Source: Desulfobacteraceae bacterium (GTDB taxonomy: Bacteria; Desulfobacterota; DSM-4660; Desulfatiglandales; Desulfatiglandaceae). From it: DNA of 11,130 nt. This document shows, piece after piece, positions 7,417-11,130 of this stretch (its first letter is position 1; every line of letters begins with the position of its first letter). The notes under the pieces were generated by a model, which did no database searches, had not been told where the DNA came from, and saw nothing but the letters and a program-made list of their open reading frames with translations. The position numbers and the translations under genes are program-made. The stretch spans positions 1 through 11,130 of the forward strand of contig DQZA01000294.1 in NCBI GenBank assembly GCA_011042035.1, in the 5' to 3' direction.

Positions 7417-8091
7417 ATGTGTCTATACTTCACGCTAGGTAATTTACCACAGAAATCCACCAAGGTCCTTAGGCCGTCCACCAGTACTCGCCCCATAATA
7501 TGGCTGGTGGAGCAAGAGGGAAAAAGGCTGGTTGTCAAGGATTTTAGCCACAACAGATTCTTTTATAGAAATCTCTTCGGGCGATTTCTCATATGGCGAG
7601 AGGCTAAGGCCTACAGAAGATTAGGCCGAATTAAAGGGATACCAAGGTATTACGGTGTGTTAGACGGACTTGCCATCATAACCGAATTCATCGATGGCAA
7701 GACTGTTAAACAGATTGAAAAAGAAGGGCATCTTCCCCCGTCATTCTTCGAAAAGCTCAAGGACCTTATAGATGCGTTTCACAAACGCGGTATAGCCCAC
7801 TGTGACCTAAAAAGAACACCCAATGTAATTGTCGCCTCCGATGGTAACCCCTATATATTGGACTGGGCTGCATCAGTTTCCTCGAGCGAGTGTAAGTTTT
7901 ATCCACTGACCAAGATTTATGACAGACTAATCAGGGACGATGAAATGGCGGTGATCAAAATGAAACTCCGCCATGTTCCTGAAATGGTAACAAGGCGTGA
8001 AAGAGCTCTTTATAACAGGCGGAGCCCTGCAGAAAATTTTATGAGATCCGTCCGCGACAAGTTGAGACAGTGGTTACAGAAGGTGGCCTAA
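7417..8091 (+). CDS. Small Kdo/WaaP- or RIO-like protein kinase-fold phosphotransferase
   Basis: This 224-residue protein has the core of the eukaryotic-like kinase fold. The ATP-anchoring Lys is probably Lys41 in VVKDF and the partner Glu is Glu62 in REAKAYRRL. The catalytic loop is HCDLKRTPN (128-136, Asp130 and Asn136), and ILDWA (Asp149) stands in for DFG. The compact size, the GIPRYYGVLDG segment and the atypical DWA point to the lipopolysaccharide-kinase (WaaP/Kdo) or RIO-related group of small bacterial kinases rather than a PknB-type sensor kinase. No membrane segment is seen, and the C-terminus is strongly basic. ATG 7417 lies one base after the hypD stop; an earlier in-frame ATG at 7351 would overlap hypD by 65 bases and gives a non-kinase-like N-terminus. 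No clear Shine-Dalgarno sequence is present, so reinitiation after hypD is likely. Substrate unknown; sugar, lipid A or protein are all possible. Confidence 0.7.
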   Translation: MCLYFTLGNLPQKSTKVLRPSTSTRPIIWLVEQEGKRLVVKDFSHNRFFYRNLFGRFLIWREAKAYRRLGRIKGIPRYYGVLDGLAIITEFIDGKTVKQIEKEGHLPPSFFEKLKDLIDAFHKRGIAHCDLKRTPNVIVASDGNPYILDWAASVSSSECKFYPLTKIYDRLIRDDEMAVIKMKLRHVPEMVTRRERALYNRRSPAENFMRSVRDKLRQWLQKVA

Positions 8092-8102
8092 AACCGTCAC
8101 CT
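8081..8102 (+). terminator. Possible stem-loop terminator at the convergent gene junction
   Basis: AGGTGGC (8081-8087) pairs with GTCACCT (8096-8102) through seven pairs, one of them G-U, around an 8-base loop. It is followed on the + strand by a pyrimidine-rich stretch with a run of five T at about 8111-8116. It spans the stop codons of both the kinase gene (8089-8091) and the opposing Fur-FeoA gene (8097-8099). The T run is not immediately adjacent, so intrinsic termination of the hyp operon here is only tentative. On the - strand no T run follows. Confidence 0.3.
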
Positions 8103-8816
8103 GGACTTTCCTTTTTCACAGACCGCTTCTTCTGGTTTGTCAGAGGTGGTAACCAAAATCTTATGTGCAATTCCTCTTCCAAGGGCCAGCCTGGTGCAGT
8201 CATGGGCCAGCACAAGTCTTCCCTTTCCGTCATTGCTTATTATCTCTAAAAGATCACCCCTCCTCAAACCCATAGCCGCTAAACGGCCCCTTGCGGTAAC
8301 TCCTCCCGCTATGTCTGTAACAACCACCCGCTCGCCGGCCTTTGCCATTGTAAGCGGCATCAGGGGCTTCCTTTTTGCAAGACAATCGGAACATAGCCCA
8401 TATATCTCCATTTTATGTTGTAGCATCTGAAACCCGTGCCTTCGTGCTACCTCTGCCTGAAGCTGCTCGATCTCTGGCTCTTCAAACTCAATGATCCTGC
8501 CACACTTTGTGCACACAAGGTGATCGTGGTGCTTACCCAAGTGCCTGTGTTCATAGCGAATAGGCTGCCCTTCAAATTTCTTTCTTTGTGCAAAGCCCAA
8601 TTCTACCATCCGGTTCAGGGTTTGCATTACGAAATCAGATCCATAGTCACAGCCTCTTTCCCTTAGGATTCTTCGCAGATCCTCTAAAGTAATGTGATCC
8701 TCTGTGCCCAGGAACGCATCGATTATCTTTAGCTTATCTTCCAAGCGCTCTGCCCCATCTGCCTCTAGCAAATAGCGGAAATTTGCCTTCTCTGCTTGGT
8801 TATTAATTCCCGTCAT
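8097..8816 (-). CDS. Fur-family metalloregulator fused to a C-terminal FeoA domain
   Basis: The 239-residue protein joins two iron-related domains. Residues about 15-145 are a Fur-type repressor: a winged helix (HITLEDLRRILRERG, then SDFVMQTLNRMVELGFA), the metal-binding KHHDHLVCTKCGRIIEF segment with His96, His97, His99, Cys102 and Cys105, and the second zinc pair Cys142 and Cys145 (CSDC). Residues about 155-226 are an SH3-like FeoA domain (PLTMAKAGERVVVTDIAGG, RGRLAAMGLRRGDLLEII, VLAHDCTRLALGRGIAHKI). FeoA normally partners the FeoB Fe(II) transporter, so the fusion suggests coupling between ferrous iron uptake and gene control, but no feoB lies in the window. The start is uncertain: ATG 8816 has AAGGAG 14 bases upstream (long), CTG 8825 has ideal spacing, and GTG 8831 overlaps the Shine-Dalgarno sequence. 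Which metal or stress it senses (Fe, Zn, peroxide) cannot be settled. Confidence 0.88.
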   Translation of the reverse strand: MTGINNQAEKANFRYLLEADGAERLEDKLKIIDAFLGTEDHITLEDLRRILRERGCDYGSDFVMQTLNRMVELGFAQRKKFEGQPIRYEHRHLGKHHDHLVCTKCGRIIEFEEPEIEQLQAEVARRHGFQMLQHKMEIYGLCSDCLAKRKPLMPLTMAKAGERVVVTDIAGGVTARGRLAAMGLRRGDLLEIISNDGKGRLVLAHDCTRLALGRGIAHKILVTTSDKPEEAVCEKGKSR

Positions 8817-8853
8817 GTTCTTCAGGTCCACTCCTTAATTATTCCATACTTAA

Positions 8854-8881
8854 ATAATAAACATTTAGCTTCTCTTTTCAA
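8854..8881 (-). promoter_or_regulatory. Sigma70 promoter of the Fur-FeoA gene
   Basis: Read on the - strand, TTGAAA (8881-8876) and TATTAT (8859-8854) are separated by 16 bases. Both hexamers match the consensus at five or four of six positions, and the surroundings are the most AT-rich of the window. Transcription would start near 8847, giving a short leader with AAGGAG (8836-8831). The -35 overlaps the stop codon of the upstream hydrolase gene, so the Fur-FeoA gene can be transcribed separately from the lipA cluster. Confidence 0.5.
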
Positions 8882-8896
8882 TCATTATCTTGAAAA
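8875..8896. promoter_or_regulatory. Palindromic operator candidate over the Fur-FeoA -35 element
   Basis: TTTTCAA (8875-8881) and TTGAAAA (8890-8896) form a perfect 7-bp inverted repeat around 8 bases, covering the -35 hexamer. The centre reads GATAATGA on the - strand, resembling half of a classical Fur box (GATAATGATAATCATTATC), although the outer symmetry is not that of a standard 7-1-7 Fur site. Autoregulation by the adjacent Fur-family protein is the simplest reading. Confidence 0.4.
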
Positions 8897-9756
8897 TATC
8901 CAACAAAACCCTTCATGGCATTGGCCATAAAGTTTAGTTCACGTCTCTTCGTATCAGGGTCCATTTCCTCAAAGGCACTAAGATTTTTATCTTCTGCCAG
9001 GAGCCTTTCCACGCATCTGTCCAGTAAATTATCCCCCCCCTTCCTCATTTCCTTATTGATGAGATCAGCCCAAAAAAGAATCTGGGCCTTGAACCTCTCA
9101 AGCATGGTGCGGGAACTTGGCGCAACACCAAAATGCGCATAACATATTGGTTGGTCAGGTAACTCAAGAAGCTTGTCTATGGATGATATAAACATTTCCA
9201 GGAAAAATCTCGGCGGGGTTGCTGGGCGCAGGTAATCTTTACCATTAAAAGTCAAGTAATTCCCTGCAGCCTCACCTGCAAACAACCTTCCATTGTACTG
9301 ATAAGAAAGGTGATGAGGTGCGTGGCCTGGTGTATCCACTATTAGTAAGTTCTCTAACTTTAACTGGGGGTGCGGGATAATCCTTTTGGATGCCACAGGC
9401 TGGGGGGGCCCGTACATCTTTGCTATCTCTCCTAGCACCTTGAGGCTACCCTCCCACAGCCTTTGCGGTTCTACCACATGTTTGATGGCTTTTTCGTGGC
9501 AGACTGCCATAGCCTCAGGGTACCTTGACAGTATCGGGCCGAGGCCGCCAGCGTGGTCAATGTGAATGTGAGTTGTAAATACATAATCTAGTCTCGAAAT
9601 CCCAAGGTCCTCTAGTTTAGCTATTAGCAGGTCCGCGGTGTTCGCTGGTCCCACGTCCACTAGTACAGTAGGTCCATCCTGGATCAACCAAGCACCTATG
9701 AACCCATTGAATCCTGCCTTTTCCTGTGGAATCTCTATAAGCAATGGCTCAGGCAT
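8878..9756 (-). CDS. Metallo-beta-lactamase-fold hydrolase
   Basis: This 292-residue cytoplasmic protein has the binuclear metal-site signature of the superfamily: HIHIDH (His63, His65, Asp67, His68), then DTPGHAPHHLSY with His145, then FAGEAAG and YAHFG with His208. In FAGEAAG the bridging acidic residue is Glu162 where Asp is more usual. The C-terminal ~80 residues are helical and charged, as in the group of MBL proteins that resemble glyoxalase II or quorum-quenching lactonases without being assigned to either. Substrate is unknown. ATG 9756 is chosen because GGAGGAG lies 10 bases upstream. The in-frame TTG at 9792 has no comparable site and gives an extension that is partly the complement of that Shine-Dalgarno region. 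The gene follows the small ORF 9758-9883 by one base and may be the last gene of the lipA transcript. Two homopolymer runs (C8 at 9033-9040, G7 at 9402-9408) do not break the frame. Confidence 0.85.
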   Translation of the reverse strand: MPEPLLIEIPQEKAGFNGFIGAWLIQDGPTVLVDVGPANTADLLIAKLEDLGISRLDYVFTTHIHIDHAGGLGPILSRYPEAMAVCHEKAIKHVVEPQRLWEGSLKVLGEIAKMYGPPQPVASKRIIPHPQLKLENLLIVDTPGHAPHHLSYQYNGRLFAGEAAGNYLTFNGKDYLRPATPPRFFLEMFISSIDKLLELPDQPICYAHFGVAPSSRTMLERFKAQILFWADLINKEMRKGGDNLLDRCVERLLAEDKNLSAFEEMDPDTKRRELNFMANAMKGFVGYFQDND

Positions 9757-9757
9757 T

Positions 9758-9883
9758 TCAATTACTCTCCTCCCTTTCCACCACTCTGGCAATATCTTTA
9801 ATCAATTGACCATAAACCTCCCGCAGCGGTTTACTCGCCCAGGAGACATAAGAGCAGGGGTCTGTGTCAACGCAAGCAACCAA
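9758..9883 (-). CDS. Possible 41-residue ORF or C-terminal gene remnant before the MBL hydrolase
   Basis: A short frame read from TTG 9883 ends at TGA 9758-9760, one base before the hydrolase start codon. The residues look protein-like: VACVDTDPCSYVSWASKPLR followed by a helical EVYGQLIKDIARVVEREE stretch. There is no ATG or GTG start and no clear Shine-Dalgarno sequence. The frame is open only back to a stop at about 9908. I do not recognise the family. It could be a true small protein coupled to the hydrolase gene, or the C-terminal end of a gene that has lost its 5' part, which would fit the damage in the neighbouring PPC gene. Confidence 0.3.
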   Translation of the reverse strand: MVACVDTDPCSYVSWASKPLREVYGQLIKDIARVVEREESN

Positions 9884-9894
9884 TGTCTGCTTGC

Positions 9895-10189
9895 CTAGGG
9901 CTGCAACAAGCTAAATCCAAGATCCCTGTCCAAGACCCTTTTTGCACTGCACTGTTTCAGTTCGTACAATATCACCTCCACTGTTTGCCAGGTAACCACC
10001 CCACGCCGAATACAACCTGTCTTGGTCGAGTCACCCCTTCCATTTGCAGCATGTACGTGTACCACGGGCTTGCCCTCTTCGTCCGTGAACAACGTGCCCA
10101 CGCCTAGCATTTCGTGAATCCCTGAAAGCGCCTCTGTCATGATATTGAGGGGCCAAGCGTTGCTGTGCCTTTGCCTCTGAATATTTCAT
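9895..10189 (-). pseudogene. PPC/DUF296-domain protein gene with an internal deletion and frameshift
   Basis: The original start is recognisable: ATG at 10189-10187 overlaps the lipA TGA as ATGA, with GGGGA about 8 bases upstream, and encodes MKYSEAK, the usual N-terminus of a bacterial DUF296 (PPC, plants-and-prokaryotes-conserved) family as I recall it. This frame then degenerates and stops after about 50 codons. The C-terminal half of the same domain is in another frame, from about 10152 to 9895: NIMTEALSGIHEMLGVGTLF, then VVHVHAANGRGD (the metal-site histidines), TGCIRRGV, VEVILYEL and the natural end GFSLLQP. The middle of the domain, roughly 50 residues, is missing. A deletion whose length is not a multiple of three explains this. 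A new start at ATG 10140 would give an 81-residue C-terminal fragment, possibly expressed but lacking half of the fold. An assembly error is the alternative. Confidence 0.7.
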
Positions 10190-11118
10190 GCCATTTTCCC
10201 CAGTGTCTGATGGTATTGGTTCTCAGATCCTCGAACCTGTTCATACAATTCCTTTGCCCTATAGGAACTCCTTACCAAGGGACCACTGGCCACTGCCTTG
10301 AATCCCATACCCAGAGCCTTTTCTTTCCACCGCTCAAATTCCTCTGGCCTGACATAGCGTGCAACCTTTATGTGAGCCGGAGAGGGCGGCAAATACTGCC
10401 CCAAAGTAATAACGTCGCACCCAACATCCAGAAGGTCGGAGAGCACTTGATCTATCTCCCTGTCTTTTTCTCCCAGGCCCAGCATCAGGCCTGACTTGGT
10501 AACTACCCCTCCGTCAATTTCCTTGGCCGCCTTCAATACCTCCAGGGACCGCGTATAGCTTGCCCCAGGGCGAACCCTCCCATAGAGCCGCGGAACGGTT
10601 TCCACATTATGATTTAACACATCAGGTCTGGCTGATAACACCGTCCTTAGTGCCTCTTTATCCCCCCTGAAATCAGGCACCAAGAGCTCTATCCGTGCCC
10701 TGAGCAACCTCTCTCGAATACGGGCCACCACCTCTCTAAAGGCCCCGGCCCCTCCATCAGCAAGGTCATCCCTGGTCACAGAGGTAACCACAACGTAATC
10801 AAGTCCTAGTTCCGCCGCTGATTCTGCAACCCTACGAGGCTCCTCCGGGTCAGGCGGCTGGGTGACGCCGCTGCGAACAGCACAAAAGCTGCAATTGCGC
10901 GTGCAGCAGTCCCCCAAAATCAAAAACGTCGCGGTATTGCGCGAATAGCACTGCCACCTGTTTGGGCAAAGGGCCTCTTCACAGACTGTGTGAAGGCCTG
11001 CCCCTCGCAGAATATTGTTAACCCTTCCAAAGGTAGCAGTATTGGGAAGCCTTGTCCTCAACCAAGGTGGTTTGCGCACTAATCGCGCCCTGAGGACACT
11101 TGCTGAAAGCTCAAACAT
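10186..11118 (-). CDS. lipA: Lipoyl synthase, radical SAM enzyme
   Basis: LipA inserts two sulfur atoms into octanoyl groups on lipoyl-carrier domains (E2 subunits, GcvH), using S-adenosylmethionine and an auxiliary cluster that is consumed as sulfur source. The 310-residue protein carries both cluster motifs: CEEALCPNRWQC (Cys46, Cys51, Cys57; auxiliary [4Fe-4S]) and CTRNCSFC (Cys72, Cys76, Cys79; radical SAM cluster). The C-terminal RSS motif (283-285, in VRSSY) provides the Ser ligand to the auxiliary cluster. Length is normal. ATG 11118 lacks a good Shine-Dalgarno sequence and the frame stays open to the window edge, so the true start may lie upstream or initiation may be coupled to a preceding gene, for which lipB is the common neighbour. 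Its stop codon overlaps the start of the decayed PPC gene. It is probably co-transcribed with the genes down to the MBL hydrolase. Confidence 0.96.
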   Translation of the reverse strand: MFELSASVLRARLVRKPPWLRTRLPNTATFGRVNNILRGAGLHTVCEEALCPNRWQCYSRNTATFLILGDCCTRNCSFCAVRSGVTQPPDPEEPRRVAESAAELGLDYVVVTSVTRDDLADGGAGAFREVVARIRERLLRARIELLVPDFRGDKEALRTVLSARPDVLNHNVETVPRLYGRVRPGASYTRSLEVLKAAKEIDGGVVTKSGLMLGLGEKDREIDQVLSDLLDVGCDVITLGQYLPPSPAHIKVARYVRPEEFERWKEKALGMGFKAVASGPLVRSSYRAKELYEQVRGSENQYHQTLGKMA

Positions 11119-11130
11119 GTCAACACCAAA

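Noticed and set aside
8875..8896. Canonical 7-1-7 Fur box
   Set aside because: The outer arms are TTTTCAA/TTGAAAA and the centre is not symmetric, so it is only Fur-box-like; reported as a generic palindrome.
9033..9040. Run of eight C in the MBL hydrolase gene as a programmed or accidental frameshift
   Set aside because: The protein reads sensibly on both sides in one frame, so no shift is needed.
10165..10494. 109-codon + strand frame opposite the end of lipA
   Set aside because: It is antisense to conserved LipA sequence; no start site or family resemblance.

Overview
The window reads as chromosomal DNA of an anaerobic, iron- and nickel-using bacterium. Desulfobacterota (the former Deltaproteobacteria) is the best guess. 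That rests on the combination of a RACo-type corrinoid-protein activator, a [NiFe]-hydrogenase maturation (hyp) operon, a DUF2333 membrane protein and a Fur/FeoA fusion, and on the mixed, moderate-GC codon use. No gene here fixes the taxonomy, and no mobile element, CRISPR array, rRNA or tRNA was seen.

Layout, left to right. A possible C-terminal tail of an upstream gene ends at 37. It is followed by a RACo-like ASKHA-fold activator (199-1770, +) that lacks the usual N-terminal ferredoxin domain. The 1771-1951 gap holds a good sigma70 promoter (TTGACA-18-TAGAAT) whose -10 sits inside a perfect inverted repeat. This probably drives a tight + strand operon: DUF2333 membrane protein, hypA, a 14-codon leader ORF, hypB, hypF, hypD and a small Kdo/WaaP- or RIO-like kinase (1952-8091). 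HypA and HypB deliver nickel. HypF makes the thiocarboxamide precursor of the cyanide ligands, and HypD is the Fe-S scaffold for the Fe(CN)2CO unit. hypC and hypE, which are also needed, are not in the window.

The right third is on the - strand and converges on the hyp operon with only 5 bases between stop codons. In transcription order it carries lipA (lipoyl synthase), a broken PPC/DUF296 gene whose start codon overlaps the lipA stop, a possible 41-residue ORF, a metallo-beta-lactamase-fold hydrolase and a Fur-FeoA fusion. The last has its own well-formed promoter, with a palindrome over the -35.

Most of the content is recognisable housekeeping. The points worth a second look are the leader ORF and hairpin in front of hypB, the DUF2333 and kinase genes bracketing hypABFD, the ferredoxin-less RACo, the Fur-FeoA fusion with its palindromic promoter, and the internally deleted PPC gene after lipA. 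No complete novel system is evident.
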